This document shows positions 33,630-42,305 of a stretch of 64,000 nt of DNA, piece after piece; the stretch's first letter is position 1, and each line of letters opens with the position of its first letter. The stretch lies in contig CANGNF010000012.1 of assembly GCA_947455205.1 (NCBI GenBank), positions 1 through 64,000 of the forward strand, in the 5' to 3' direction. The notes beneath the pieces are model-generated. The model saw only the letters and a list, made by a program, of their open reading frames with translations. It ran no database searches and was not told the DNA's origin. The DNA is from Acetobacteraceae bacterium. GTDB lineage: Bacteria > Pseudomonadota > Alphaproteobacteria > Acetobacterales > Acetobacteraceae. The position numbers and the translations under genes were made by a program.

Positions 33630-35618
33630 ATGACCGACCTGCCGATGCCGCGCGACCTGCCCGAGATCGAGGATACCGGGCGCAGCAACCCGGACCCGCG
33701 CCGCCCGATCGGCGAACTGATCGCCGAGCGCCTGTCGCGCCGTGCCGCGCTGGGTGGCTTGGCCGCCGCCGCGCTGGCATCCGCCGCCGAGGCGGCCCCG
33801 GCCCCGGCGACCCGCGCGCATGATGTCGGCGATGCCGCCGATGCCGGCCCCTCCACCCTGCGCTTTCCGGAACTGCGCCACCGCTACAGCCAGCGCGACT
33901 CGGTGGCCGAGGGCCATGAGATCCAGACCCTGATCCGCTGGGGCGACCCGCTGTTCGCCGACAGCCCGGCCTTCGACCCGCTGAAGCAGTCCGCCGCCAG
34001 CCAGGCCCGCCAGTTCGGCTACAACTGCGACTTCCTGGCGGTGATGCCGCCCGTCCGCCCCGGCACTGCCCCGGCGCCGGCGCCGGCGCCAACCCAGGTG
34101 GACCGTGCGGTGCTGTGGGTGAACCACGAATACACCAACACCAACCTGATGTTCCCCGGCCTGGGCGCCGGCCCGCAGGCGCGCGGCCGCATCACCGCCG
34201 AGCAGGTGCAGGTGGAGCTGATGGCGCATGGCGGCAGCGTGGTGGAGATCCGCCGCGAGGCCGGCCGCTGGCGCTATGTCCGGGGCGCCCGGCTGAACCG
34301 CCGCATCACCGCGCAGACGCCGATGCGGATCAGCGGCCCCGCCGCCGGGCACCCGCGCATGCGGACCAACGCCGACCCCGCCGGCACCCGCGTGCTGGGC
34401 ATGGTGAACAACTGCGCCGGCGGCACCACGCCCTGGGGCACGGTGCTGACCTGCGAGGAGAACTTCAACTTCCTGTTCGGCGGCGCCGCGGCCGAGACCG
34501 GCGACCAGGCCGCCGCCTACCGGCGCTACGGCATCACCGCCAACCCGCCCTATTCCTGGCACCGCCATGTCGGCCGCTTCGACCTGGACCAGGAGCCGAA
34601 CGAGCCCAACCGCTTCGGCTGGGTGGTCGAGATCGACCCCTACGACCCCGAGAGCACGCCGGTGAAGCGCACCGCCATCGGCCGCTTCAAGCATGAATGC
34701 TGTACCCATGCGGTGGCCAAGGATGGCCGCGTCGCCTTCTACAGCGGCGACGACGAGCGCTTCGAGTTCGTCTACCGCTTCCTCACCGCCCGGCCCTGGA
34801 ACCCCACCGACCTGGCCGCCAACCGCGACCTGCTGGACGAGGGCACGCTCAGCGTGGCGAAGTTCGAGGCCGATGGCACGCTGCGCTGGCTGCCGCTGGT
34901 GCAGGGCCAGGGCCCGCTGGGGCCGGAGAACGGCTTCCACAACCAGGGCGACGTGGTGATCGAGGCGCGCCGCGCCGCGACGCTGCTGGGCGCCACGCCG
35001 ATGGACCGGCCGGAGGATGTCGAGGCCAACCCGGTCAACGGCCGCGTCTACGTCGCGCTGACCAACAACGGCCGCCGCACCGCGCAGCAGGTGGATGCGG
35101 CCAATCCGCGCGCCGGCAACATCCACGGCCACATCCTGGAACTGACGCCCAGCGGCGGCGACCACGCCGCGCCCACGGCCACCTGGACGGTATTCATCGC
35201 CGCCGGCAAGCCGGGGGTGGACCCAGGCACGCAGTACCACCGCGCCACTAGCGACCAGGGCTGGCTTTCCTGCCCCGACAACGTCGCCTTCGACAGCAAG
35301 GGCCGGATCTGGATCGCCACCGACGGCGCCCCGGGGGCGGCCGGCGTGGCCGATGGGCTCTACGCCGCCGATACCGCCGGGGTTGGCCGCGCGCTGACCC
35401 GGCTGTTCTACCAGGCACCGGCGGGCGCCGAGGTCTGCGGCCCCATCCTGACCACCGACGACCGCACCCTGTTCCTGGCGATCCAGCACCCCGGCGAGGA
35501 GCGCGGCAGCACCTACGAGACGCCGACCACCCGCTGGCCGGACTTTACGCCGGGCATGCCGCCGCGGCCCTCCGTCATCGCCATCGTCCGCCGGGATGGC
35601 GGCGTGATCGGCGGCTGA
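33630..35618 (+). CDS. phoX: PhoX family alkaline phosphatase
   Basis: The 662-residue exported phosphatase carries a Tat-like signal after a 30-residue leader (ERLSRRAALGGLAAAALASA). The PhoX active-site and metal-binding pattern is complete: FLAVMPPVRPG, LWVNHEYTNTNLMFPG, TPWGTVLTCEENFNFLFGG, WHRHVGRFDLDQEPNEPNRF, AIGRFKHECCTHAVAKDGR, MDRPEDVEANPVNGRVYVAL. PhoX hydrolyses phosphomonoesters in the periplasm using Ca and Fe and is normally induced by phosphate starvation; no clear Pho box was found. Length matches Pseudomonas-type PhoX. It is divergent from the SDNDP-repeat gene across a 248-bp control region. Confidence 0.93.
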   Translation: MTDLPMPRDLPEIEDTGRSNPDPRRPIGELIAERLSRRAALGGLAAAALASAAEAAPAPATRAHDVGDAADAGPSTLRFPELRHRYSQRDSVAEGHEIQTLIRWGDPLFADSPAFDPLKQSAASQARQFGYNCDFLAVMPPVRPGTAPAPAPAPTQVDRAVLWVNHEYTNTNLMFPGLGAGPQARGRITAEQVQVELMAHGGSVVEIRREAGRWRYVRGARLNRRITAQTPMRISGPAAGHPRMRTNADPAGTRVLGMVNNCAGGTTPWGTVLTCEENFNFLFGGAAAETGDQAAAYRRYGITANPPYSWHRHVGRFDLDQEPNEPNRFGWVVEIDPYDPESTPVKRTAIGRFKHECCTHAVAKDGRVAFYSGDDERFEFVYRFLTARPWNPTDLAANRDLLDEGTLSVAKFEADGTLRWLPLVQGQGPLGPENGFHNQGDVVIEARRAATLLGATPMDRPEDVEANPVNGRVYVALTNNGRRTAQQVDAANPRAGNIHGHILELTPSGGDHAAPTATWTVFIAAGKPGVDPGTQYHRATSDQGWLSCPDNVAFDSKGRIWIATDGAPGAAGVADGLYAADTAGVGRALTRLFYQAPAGAEVCGPILTTDDRTLFLAIQHPGEERGSTYETPTTRWPDFTPGMPPRPSVIAIVRRDGGVIGG

Positions 35619-35627
35619 GGCGCGGCG

Positions 35628-36056
35628 TCAGATCCCGTTGGGGAAGACCGCGGGGATGCTGCCCAGCACGGTGAGGAACTGCGCGGCATTGTAGGCCATG
35701 CCGCCCACCTGCAGCCGGCGCAGTTGCCGCACCGCGCCGGCATCGCCACCGTCGCGCGCCTGCACGGCGCGGTCGATCCGCGCCAGGAACCAGGTGCGGG
35801 CGGCGAAGGCCAGCAGTGCCACCAGCCCGGCGCCGGCCGCCACCCCGGTCCGCCCCGCCCCGGCGAAGCCCGCCGCGCCGATGGCGCCGAACACCGCCAC
35901 CGCCAGGAAGCACACGCTGAACACCCCGCGCAGCAGGATCGTCGCGCTGGGGTGCTCCAGGCTGCGCAGGAAGAAGGCGAAGGTGGTGACGAGAAAATAG
36001 AACATCGGGAACAGCAGCAGGATCGAGGCGGCGAAGGCGATCGCTTCCAGCGGCAT
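35628..36056 (-). CDS. Four-helix membrane protein of unknown function
   Basis: The 142-residue protein starts MPLEAIAFAASILLLFPMFY and has four hydrophobic stretches (residues about 4-30, 43-68, 74-92, 118-138) separated by short polar loops, the third loop being charged (IDRAVQARDGGDAGAVRQLR). GGAGAG precedes the ATG at 36056. I do not recognise a family. It converges with phoX (9 bases between stops) and is read in the same direction as the two paralogous genes upstream. Confidence 0.75.
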   Translation of the reverse strand: MPLEAIAFAASILLLFPMFYFLVTTFAFFLRSLEHPSATILLRGVFSVCFLAVAVFGAIGAAGFAGAGRTGVAAGAGLVALLAFAARTWFLARIDRAVQARDGGDAGAVRQLRRLQVGGMAYNAAQFLTVLGSIPAVFPNGI

Positions 36057-36126
36057 GGCATCTCTCCGGCAGGCCGTTGCCGAATGCTGCCCGCCGGCGC
36101 CCGCCAGGGTCAAGCGGCTGCGGTGG

Positions 36127-36531
36127 TCAGTGCGCGGCGCGGTACTGCAGCGCGGCGCGCATGGCGGTGGCGATGGCGGCACAGGCGCGGCCGCTGTCCT
36201 GCCGCGCCGCTTCCTCCCGCGCCATGGCAATGGCGCCCAGCGTGGCCTGCAGCGCCGGCGCCGCCTGCGGCAGGTCCAGCCGCAGACGGGTTTCCGCCAG
36301 GCCCAGCTGGGCCAGGGCGGCGTTGAAGTGGTCGGCGCGGCAGTCATGGTCGGCGGCCAGCAGCATGGCCACCGCCGGCAGGGCCGGGTGCGGGCCGAAC
36401 TGGGCGACCACTTCCTCCAGCATGCCGTCAGGTGGGCGCGGGTCGTGGCTGTGGTCCGGCCCGTGGTGCAGACGCGGCGCCAGCGCATTCGGCAGCACCA
36501 GGTCGAGGAAGGGATGGCGGCTGGTTGGCAT
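36127..36531 (-). CDS. Unknown protein, member of a tandem paralog pair (downstream copy)
   Basis: The 134-residue protein starts MPTSRHPFLDLVLPNALAPR and is rich in His, Ala and Leu. Its C-terminal 80 residues (VAMLLAADHDCRADHFNAAL, GAIAMAREEAARQDSGRACA, AIATAMRAALQ) align with the same region of the gene at 36639 (LLLLAADGECRHGRLPAAAL, ALAMARRNAALGEPACCAAG, IATAIFALLQ). The shared LLAADxxCR, A-AMAR and AxxIATAxxALLQ blocks show common origin. No known domain is recognised. GGAGG stands before the ATG at 36531. The His-rich HHGPDHSHDPRP segment might bind metal; this is speculation. Confidence 0.7.
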   Translation of the reverse strand: MPTSRHPFLDLVLPNALAPRLHHGPDHSHDPRPPDGMLEEVVAQFGPHPALPAVAMLLAADHDCRADHFNAALAQLGLAETRLRLDLPQAAPALQATLGAIAMAREEAARQDSGRACAAIATAMRAALQYRAAH

Positions 36532-36638
36532 GGCGGATACCTCCGCCCCGAAATCTGCGCCCGGCGGCATGGCGCGGCGGCCGCCGACGGGATGAAAACC
36601 GCGACATCGCGGTAAACCCCCCGGCATCACCGGCCGGC

Positions 36639-36995
36639 TCAATGTGTCGTCGGCGCCTGCAGCAGCGCGAAGATCGCGGTAGCGATGCCGGCCGCGCAGC
36701 AGGCCGGCTCGCCCAGCGCCGCGTTGCGTCGGGCCATGGCCAGCGCGGTGGCGGCCAACCCCGCCCCCGGCGCGGCCAGGGCCCGATGCGCGGCGGCCAG
36801 GCTCAGCAGCAGCGCGGCGGCGGGCAGCCGGCCGTGGCGGCATTCCCCATCCGCCGCCAGCAGCAGCAGGACCAGCGCCCGGGCCGGGTGGTCCTGGCGC
36901 TCGGCCAGCAGGCCCAGCAGCAGCCGCTGCGCCGGCGGCATCGGCTCGGCCTCTCGCGGGAACGGGGCAGGGGAAGCGTGGTGGCGGTGCGGCAT
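36639..36995 (-). CDS. Unknown protein, member of a tandem paralog pair (upstream copy)
   Basis: The 118-residue protein starts MPHRHHASPAPFPREAEPMP and is mostly helical and Ala/Leu-rich. A GGAGGG site seven bases before the ATG at 36995 sets the start. It is paralogous to the next gene downstream: both have a short His-containing N-terminus, then LLAADxxCR and a C-terminal A-AMAR...IATA segment. The N-terminal His cluster differs. Neither looks like a known family. The pair plus the four-helix membrane protein make a leftward cluster of three unknown genes. Confidence 0.7.
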   Translation of the reverse strand: MPHRHHASPAPFPREAEPMPPAQRLLLGLLAERQDHPARALVLLLLAADGECRHGRLPAAALLLSLAAAHRALAAPGAGLAATALAMARRNAALGEPACCAAGIATAIFALLQAPTTH

Positions 36996-37086
36996 CAATG
37001 ACCCTCCGCCGCCGACCATCGCCTGGGCCGCATTGCCGTGCCCAACGCTGGCGATGAAAGCTGTGACAGCAGCGGTTACGCGGGCG

Positions 37087-38739
37087 TTACCGCACCCGCC
37101 ATTCCCACACCCAGTGGCTGGACGCGTCCTGGTGGCCGGTCGGTCGCACGCCGTCCAGCCAGGTCGGCCAGATATGCGCGTCCGACCGGAAGTAGAGCGG
37201 CAGGCTGGGCAGGTCGCGGGCGTAGATTTCCTGCAGCCGGCGCCACAGCACGCGGCGCTTGTCGCGGTCCAGCTCCAGCGGCAGCGCCTCCAGCAGCGCG
37301 TCCATCTCCGGGTTCACGTAGCCGGCGCTGTTCTGGCCGGACCAGTTGCGCGCGGCCGAGGGGATCTCCTCGGAGTGCAGCGTGGTGCGCGGCACGTTCT
37401 CGGGCGCCGAAATCCAGGCATACATCGCCAGCCCGGTGTAGCGGCGGCGGGACACGGTCTCGCCGAAGAACACCCGCGGGGTCTCGTTGCGGATGCGCGT
37501 CTCGATGCCGACCTGGCGCCACATGCCCTGCAGCACCTGCTGGACCGCCTCCCGCCCGCGATTGCCGGCGGTGGTCATCAGCTCCAGCTGGAAGCGTTCC
37601 CCGGCCGCGTTGCGGCGCACCCCGTCAGGGCCGCGCGGAAAGCCGGCCTGGTCCAGCAGGGCGTTGGCGCGGGCGGGGTCGTAGGGGTATTGCGGCAGCC
37701 CCTCGGCGTGCACGCCATCCAGCGGGTTGACCAGGCTGTCGGCGACGCTCTGCTTGCCCTCGAACAGCCGGGCCACGATCTGCGCCCGGTCGGCGGCGTG
37801 CAGCAGCGCCTGGCGCACCCGCACATCCGCCAGCAGCGGATTGTCCAGCCGCACATCCATGTGCTCGAAGATCAGGCCGGGGCGATAGGCGAAGCGGAAG
37901 CGGCTGCCGGCCCGGCGTTCCAGTGCGGCGGCCTGCTCCACCGGCAGGCCCAGCTCCCCGGCGATCATGTCCACCTGGCCGGCCAGCAGCTGGGCCTCCA
38001 GCGCGGCGGTGTTCTCCACGGTGCGGATGGTGATGCGGCGGAACGCCGGGGCCGGGCCGTTCCAGTGCTGGTTGCGTTCCAGCGTGATGGTGCTGCCCGG
38101 CGTGACGGCGGCGATCCGGTACGGCCCGTTCCACAGGCCAGGATTGGTCGTCTCGGTATCGAAGGCGGTGCGGCTGCGGTAGCCGCGCGGGTCGGCCTGC
38201 CAGCGCGGCCGCTCCAGGTGCTCCGGCAGCGGCATGAAGTCGCCCATGGCGGCGAAGTCGAAGGTCAGCTTGTCCTGGTGCAGGATGATGGTTCGGGCAT
38301 CCACCACCTCCAGCGCATAGGTGCTGCGGTAGAACTCGGCCGGGCCGAAGCCGGTCTCGGCATGGCGACCGGCCTCCCAGGCGAAGCGCAGGTCATCGGC
38401 GGTGACGGGACGGCCATCCGCCCAGGTGGCACCGGGGCGCAGCCGATAGGTCAGGCGGATGCCGGGCTTGCCGTCCGGCGTCGTCTCCCGCACCGCCAGG
38501 CCGTTCTCCAGCGTCGGCAGCGTCTCGCACAGCAGGCAGCCCAGCTTCCAGTCCGCGTCGTAGGCGGTCAGCGGCTGCAGGGCGAAGCCCTCGACATAGG
38601 CCTTGGCCGCCATCGGCTCGATGTTCGGGTGCCAGGTGGCGGGGTACTGGGTGATGCCGATGGTCAGGTCGCGCGCCGGCTGGGCGCTGGCCGGGGTGGC
38701 CAGCGCGAGCAGTCCGGCAAGGGCGAAGCGGCGCCTCAC
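37087..38739 (-). CDS. Peptide/nickel-type ABC transporter substrate-binding protein
   Basis: The 550-residue periplasmic protein belongs to the SBP_bac_5 family: signal sequence RRRFALAGLLALATPASAQP, then ADGRPVTADDLRFAWEAGR, TTNPGLWNGPYRIAAVTPGS and YDPARANALLDQAGFP, the family landmarks. It starts at GTG 38739, and GTGA overlaps the pyrE stop by four bases, so the two genes are translationally coupled. No permease or ATPase genes follow; it is an orphan receptor unless a distant importer takes it. The ligand is unknown. Confidence 0.9.
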   Translation of the reverse strand: MRRRFALAGLLALATPASAQPARDLTIGITQYPATWHPNIEPMAAKAYVEGFALQPLTAYDADWKLGCLLCETLPTLENGLAVRETTPDGKPGIRLTYRLRPGATWADGRPVTADDLRFAWEAGRHAETGFGPAEFYRSTYALEVVDARTIILHQDKLTFDFAAMGDFMPLPEHLERPRWQADPRGYRSRTAFDTETTNPGLWNGPYRIAAVTPGSTITLERNQHWNGPAPAFRRITIRTVENTAALEAQLLAGQVDMIAGELGLPVEQAAALERRAGSRFRFAYRPGLIFEHMDVRLDNPLLADVRVRQALLHAADRAQIVARLFEGKQSVADSLVNPLDGVHAEGLPQYPYDPARANALLDQAGFPRGPDGVRRNAAGERFQLELMTTAGNRGREAVQQVLQGMWRQVGIETRIRNETPRVFFGETVSRRRYTGLAMYAWISAPENVPRTTLHSEEIPSAARNWSGQNSAGYVNPEMDALLEALPLELDRDKRRVLWRRLQEIYARDLPSLPLYFRSDAHIWPTWLDGVRPTGHQDASSHWVWEWRVR

Positions 38740-39467
38740 GCCTCGTTCTTCGCCTCCATCAGGGCGCGGGCTTCCTCGGCGCTGCCGACGCCGCCATGCG
38801 CCTTGGACCAGGCGACGGGGTCTTCCAGGAACTTGCGCACTTCCACCATGGCGGTGTCGCTGAAGTAGGGGCGCTCGCGGCACACCTCCAGCACGTCCCA
38901 CCAGGTGGCCAGGTGATGCAGGTTGAGGTCCATCTCCTTCATCTTCTCGAAGCTGCCGGGGAAGACGCCGTAGTAGAACACCACGAAGGTGTGGTTGCAG
39001 ATCACCCCGGCTTCCCGCAGCGCATTGGCGAAGCGGATCTTGCTGCCGCCATCGGTGGTCAGGTCCTCCACCAGCAGGGTGTTCTTGCCGACCGGCACCT
39101 CGCCCTCGATCTGCGCGTTGCGGCCGAAGCCCTTGGGCTTCTTCCGCACATAGGCCATCGGCGCCATCATCCGGTCGGCGATCCAGGCGCCGAAGGGGAT
39201 GCCGGCGGTCTCGCCGCCCACCACCGACTCGATGGTCTCGTAGCCGACATGGCGGTGGATCTTCTCCACGCCCAGGTCGCAGATCTGGTTGCGCGCGCGG
39301 GGGAAGGAGATGATCTTGCGGCAGTCGATGTAGACCGGGCTCTTCCAGCCGCTGGTGAAGGTGTACGGCTCCTCCGGCCGGAAGTTGACGGCCTTGATCT
39401 CAAGCAGGATGCGCGCTGTCGTCAGGGCGGCGTCGCGGTCCCAGTCGGAAGCATGTGTGGCGGCCAT
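38736..39467 (-). CDS. pyrE: Orotate phosphoribosyltransferase
   Basis: The 243-residue enzyme makes orotidine monophosphate from orotate and PRPP in pyrimidine synthesis. Motifs are YTFTSGWKSPVYIDCRKIIS for orotate/PRPP binding and the PRPP loop TLLVEDLTTDGGSKIRFANA. The KKPKGFGRNAQIEGEVPVGK flexible hood is present. The ATG at 39467 is preceded by GAGGAAAG. The C-terminal extension of about 40 residues (VRKFLEDPVAWSKAHGGVGS) is longer than in E. coli PyrE and typical of alphaproteobacteria. Its stop overlaps the start of the downstream substrate-binding gene. Confidence 0.93.
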   Translation of the reverse strand: MAATHASDWDRDAALTTARILLEIKAVNFRPEEPYTFTSGWKSPVYIDCRKIISFPRARNQICDLGVEKIHRHVGYETIESVVGGETAGIPFGAWIADRMMAPMAYVRKKPKGFGRNAQIEGEVPVGKNTLLVEDLTTDGGSKIRFANALREAGVICNHTFVVFYYGVFPGSFEKMKEMDLNLHHLATWWDVLEVCRERPYFSDTAMVEVRKFLEDPVAWSKAHGGVGSAEEARALMEAKNEA

Positions 39468-39521
39468 GGGGCTTTCCTCGAATCTCTCAGGCGTTCGTAA
39501 TCTCAGCCCGGCGGGTAGTCC

Positions 39522-40451
39522 ATGAGTGACGCGCGGGTCTGGGTGCTGGCCGACCCGCGCGCCGGCACCGCGGCGCAGGCGCTGGGCATCGCGGACGCCC
39601 TGGGCGAGCCCTACCGCGTGCTGCCGCTGGGCTGGAGCCGCTGGGCTGGGCTGCCCTTGCCCTGGCCCACCCTGGCCGGGCTTGCCGCCGAGGCGCGGCG
39701 CGGCTTCGTGCCGCCCTGGCCGAAGCTGGTGATCTCCGCCGGGCGCAGGGCGGCGCCGGCGGCGCTGTGGCTGGGCCAGCGCGGGGTGGCCACGGTGCAT
39801 GCCATGCGGCCGGGCTTCGGCGCGGGGCGATTCTCCCTGCTGGTGCTGGGACAGCATGACGAGCCGCGGCCGGCCGCCAACCTGCTGCCGATCCTGGGTG
39901 CCACCCACCGCATGGGCGCCGCCCGGCTGGCGGCGGCGCGGGCGGAGTGGGCGGAACTCGGCGCCCTGCCGGGGCCGCGCGTGGCGCTGCTGCTGGGCGG
40001 GCCGGTGAAGCGGGCGGGCGAGGGGCTGGACCCCGCCGCCATGGCCGGCCTGGCGCAGGCGGCGCGGGGCATGGGCGGCAGCGTGATGGCCACCACCAGC
40101 CGGCGCACCGGCGCCGCGGCCAGCGCGGCCCTGGCGGCGGCGCTGGCGGGTGGGCCGCACCGGCTGTTCGCCTGGGGCCAGGGCGGCGCCAACCCCTATG
40201 CCGGCTTCCTGGCCTGGGCCGATGCGGTGGTGGTGACGGGCGACTCCGTCTCCATGCTGTCCGAGGCGCTGGCCACGCCGGCCCCGGTCTTCATCGCGGA
40301 GCTGCCGGCCGGCCGCCGCCAGGGGCTGCTGTGGCGGAGCCTCTACGCCGCCGGCCAGGCCCGCCGGGTGGGGGAGGCGCTGTTCACCCGCCAGCCGCTG
40401 GACGAGACCGCCCGGGTCGCCACCGAGATCCGTGCCCGCGGGCTGCTGTAG
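39522..40451 (+). CDS. ELM1 family protein (mitochondrial fission ELM1-like, GT-B fold)
   Basis: The 309-residue protein matches the family of bacterial homologs of plant ELM1: VWVLADPRAGTAAQALGIAD at the start, LVISAGRRAAPAALWL, ILGATHRM and the C-terminal ADAVVVTGDSVSMLSEALAT, similar to a nucleotide-sugar-binding pocket of GT-B glycosyltransferases. Alphaproteobacterial members are widespread but their role is unknown; a link to lipid or glycan synthesis is a guess. It is divergent from pyrE, with 54 bases between the starts. Confidence 0.88.
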   Translation: MSDARVWVLADPRAGTAAQALGIADALGEPYRVLPLGWSRWAGLPLPWPTLAGLAAEARRGFVPPWPKLVISAGRRAAPAALWLGQRGVATVHAMRPGFGAGRFSLLVLGQHDEPRPAANLLPILGATHRMGAARLAAARAEWAELGALPGPRVALLLGGPVKRAGEGLDPAAMAGLAQAARGMGGSVMATTSRRTGAAASAALAAALAGGPHRLFAWGQGGANPYAGFLAWADAVVVTGDSVSMLSEALATPAPVFIAELPAGRRQGLLWRSLYAAGQARRVGEALFTRQPLDETARVATEIRARGLL

Positions 40452-40463
40452 CCGCCGCGTGGC

Positions 40464-40676
40464 TCAGGCCTTCTTCAGGAACTCGGTCCGCAGGACCAAG
40501 CCCTTCACCTTCTCGGCGTTGCACTCGATCAGGTCGTCGTCATCGGTCAGGCGGATGTTCTTCACCACCGTGCCGCGCTTGAGGGTGACCGAGGTGCCCT
40601 TCACCTTCAGGTCCTTGATGACCATGACGCTGTCGCCGCTGGCCAGTGGCGTGCCGTTGCTGTCCTTGGGCGGCAT
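40464..40676 (-). CDS. PhnA/YjdM C-terminal-domain protein
   Basis: The 70-residue protein reads [20 protein letters not shown] then KDLKVKGTSVTLKRGTVVKN, the SH3-like C-terminal domain of PhnA/YjdM. The N-terminal zinc ribbon of the full-length family (about 110 residues) is missing here. The historical name links it to alkylphosphonate use, but that function is not established. Its ATG shares one base with the purC stop (TGATG), so it is translated after purC. It converges with the ELM1 gene 12 bases away. Confidence 0.88.
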   Translation of the reverse strand: MPPKDSNGTPLASGDSVMVIKDLKVKGTSVTLKRGTVVKNIRLTDDDDLIECNAEKVKGLVLRTEFLKKA

Positions 40677-41650
40677 CAGAAGAATCCCTTCAGGTTGGTG
40701 CGGATGCGGTCCAGTACCGGCTGGGCCGGGTCCGGCAGCGGGAAGGGCTGGCCGGTGATCGCCTCGAACACCTGGATGTATTTCAGCGCCGCCTCCAGGT
40801 TCACCTCGGCCGGTATCGGCGGCACCGGGTCCTTGTAGGGGTCGCAGCGGGCGACCACCCAGCGGCGGACATGGTCCTTGTCGAAGCTCTCCGGCGGGGT
40901 GCCGGCGACGACATGCTGGGCATGGCTGGCGGCGAACCAGTAGCGGCTGCTGTCCGGCGTGTGGATCTCATCCGCCACCAGCATGTTGCCCTCGGCGTCG
41001 AAGCCGAACTCATACTTCGTGTCCACCAGGATCAGGCCGCGCGCCGCGGCCATTTCCCGCCCCCGGGCGAACAGCGCCAGCGCCATGGCCTGGGCCTGGT
41101 CCCACTGCGCCGGGGTCAGCAGCTTCTGCTCCAGGATCTGCTGCGGCGTCAGCTCCTCGTCATGCCCGGCGTCGAAGGCCTTGGATGTCGGCGTGATGAT
41201 GGTGGCGGGCAGCTTCTGGTTGGCGACCATGCCGTCCGGAAAGCGGTGGCCGTACATCTCCCGCCGTCCCGCCTTGTACATGGACAGGATGGAGGTGCTG
41301 GTGGTGCCGGCCAGGTAGTCCCGCACCACGATCTCCACCGGCATGATGGTCAGGCGCTTGCAGACCAGCACGTTGGGGTCCGGGTAGGCCAGCACGTGGT
41401 TGGGGGCGATGTCGGCGGTGTGGTCGAACCAGTAGCGCGCCAGTTGGGTCAGCACCTGGCCCTTCAGCGGCACTGCGGTGAGGATGATATCGAAGGCGCT
41501 CAGCCGGTCGGTGGCGATGATGACGCGGCGGCCATCCGGCAGGTCGTAATTCTCCCGCACCTTGCCGCGGTAGTGGCTGGGCAGTTCCGGGATGGCGGCG
41601 TCGCGGAGGGCGTAGCCGGCATAGGGGGCGAGATCGGCGAGCGTGGGCAT
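40676..41650 (-). CDS. purC: SAICAR synthetase (phosphoribosylaminoimidazole-succinocarboxamide synthase)
   Basis: The 324-residue enzyme joins CAIR and aspartate in purine synthesis. Motifs include [20 protein letters not shown] with the ATP loop, [43 protein letters not shown] and the substrate loop [12 protein letters not shown]. The 300-residue class (eukaryote-like and proteobacterial type II) is indicated by length and the SAFD motif. The ATG at 41650 was chosen because the reading frame upstream enters a repeat array. The same control region holds five TTTCGGACAAAT copies. Confidence 0.95.
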   Translation of the reverse strand: MPTLADLAPYAGYALRDAAIPELPSHYRGKVRENYDLPDGRRVIIATDRLSAFDIILTAVPLKGQVLTQLARYWFDHTADIAPNHVLAYPDPNVLVCKRLTIMPVEIVVRDYLAGTTSTSILSMYKAGRREMYGHRFPDGMVANQKLPATIITPTSKAFDAGHDEELTPQQILEQKLLTPAQWDQAQAMALALFARGREMAAARGLILVDTKYEFGFDAEGNMLVADEIHTPDSSRYWFAASHAQHVVAGTPPESFDKDHVRRWVVARCDPYKDPVPPIPAEVNLEAALKYIQVFEAITGQPFPLPDPAQPVLDRIRTNLKGFF

Positions 41651-42305
41651 GCGCTGGTTTAGCCCCAGGCCTGGGGCGGGCGAAAGGGTGGGGCGGCGGG
41701 AAAGCCAGGAAATGACTGGTTCGGACAAATGGCCGGGCTGAGGTGGAGCCCGCCCGGGGCAGCAGGGTGATAGGCGCTGTCGGCCGGGCTGGGTGTTTCG
41801 GACAAATGGCTGGGGTGGGGTGGCACCCGGCCGCGATGCCCGGCCGGCCGCCGGCTGACGGCGACGCTGCGGGTTTCGGACAAATTGACGGCGTGGGGTG
41901 GCGCGCCGGAGTGCCTCGCCGAGGCTGGCCGCCGGCAGCCGGCGAAGCTGCAGGTTTCGGACAAATGGCGGCGGTTGGCCGGCAGGCCGGAATGCGCCGC
42001 CGCGGCGGGCGGGCGATTGCCGGCGCGGCGGGCTGCCGCGGGAAGGCCGCCGGGACGGCATGCCACCGGGGCGCGGCTTTCGGACAAATGCTTGGGGCCC
42101 GCCCGGCGGGGGCGGATGGTCCGGTCCCGGCAGCCGGGGATGAGGAGGAAGGGGAGGCAGGAGGCATGGGTCGCCGCACCAGGGAAGGTGAGAACATTAC
42201 AGCAACATCTTCGGGGAGGAAAGCGAATTGCGCGGCTGCCGAAACGGCTTGACGGCGCCTCCAGCGATGGCCAGGATGGAACGTATAAGGAACATGAGGC
42301 CGCCG
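41651..42305. other. 655-bp gene-free region between purC and the VOC gene
   Basis: No convincing gene is present: open frames on both strands are translations of a degenerate tandem repeat (for example repeated GFGQ or PFVRN). The region contains the five-copy TTTCGGACAAAT array and, at its right end, GACGGCGCC- and GGATGGAACGTATAAGG-type sequence that could form a promoter and ribosome site for the VOC gene. Confidence 0.7.
41719..42090. repeat. Array of five TTTCGGACAAAT direct repeats with GC-rich spacers
   Basis: The 12-mer occurs at 41719 (first base G), 41796, 41874, 41955 and 42078 on the plus strand, 77, 78, 81 and 123 bp apart. The first three copies extend into a common GG-x-x-GGG-TG-GGGTGG tail, so the units are degenerate tandem repeats of about 78 bp. 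The AT-rich core contrasts sharply with the very GC-rich spacers, which can form hairpins (CCTCGCCGAGG, GCCGGCAGCCGGC). The units are not multiples of three in a conserved frame and code for nothing recognisable. Confidence 0.85.

Noticed and set aside
41743-42252. 169-codon plus-strand frame and several minus-strand frames in the repeat array
   Set aside because: They are translations of the degenerate repeat (repeated GFGQ, PFVRN or LSET strings) with no start signal.
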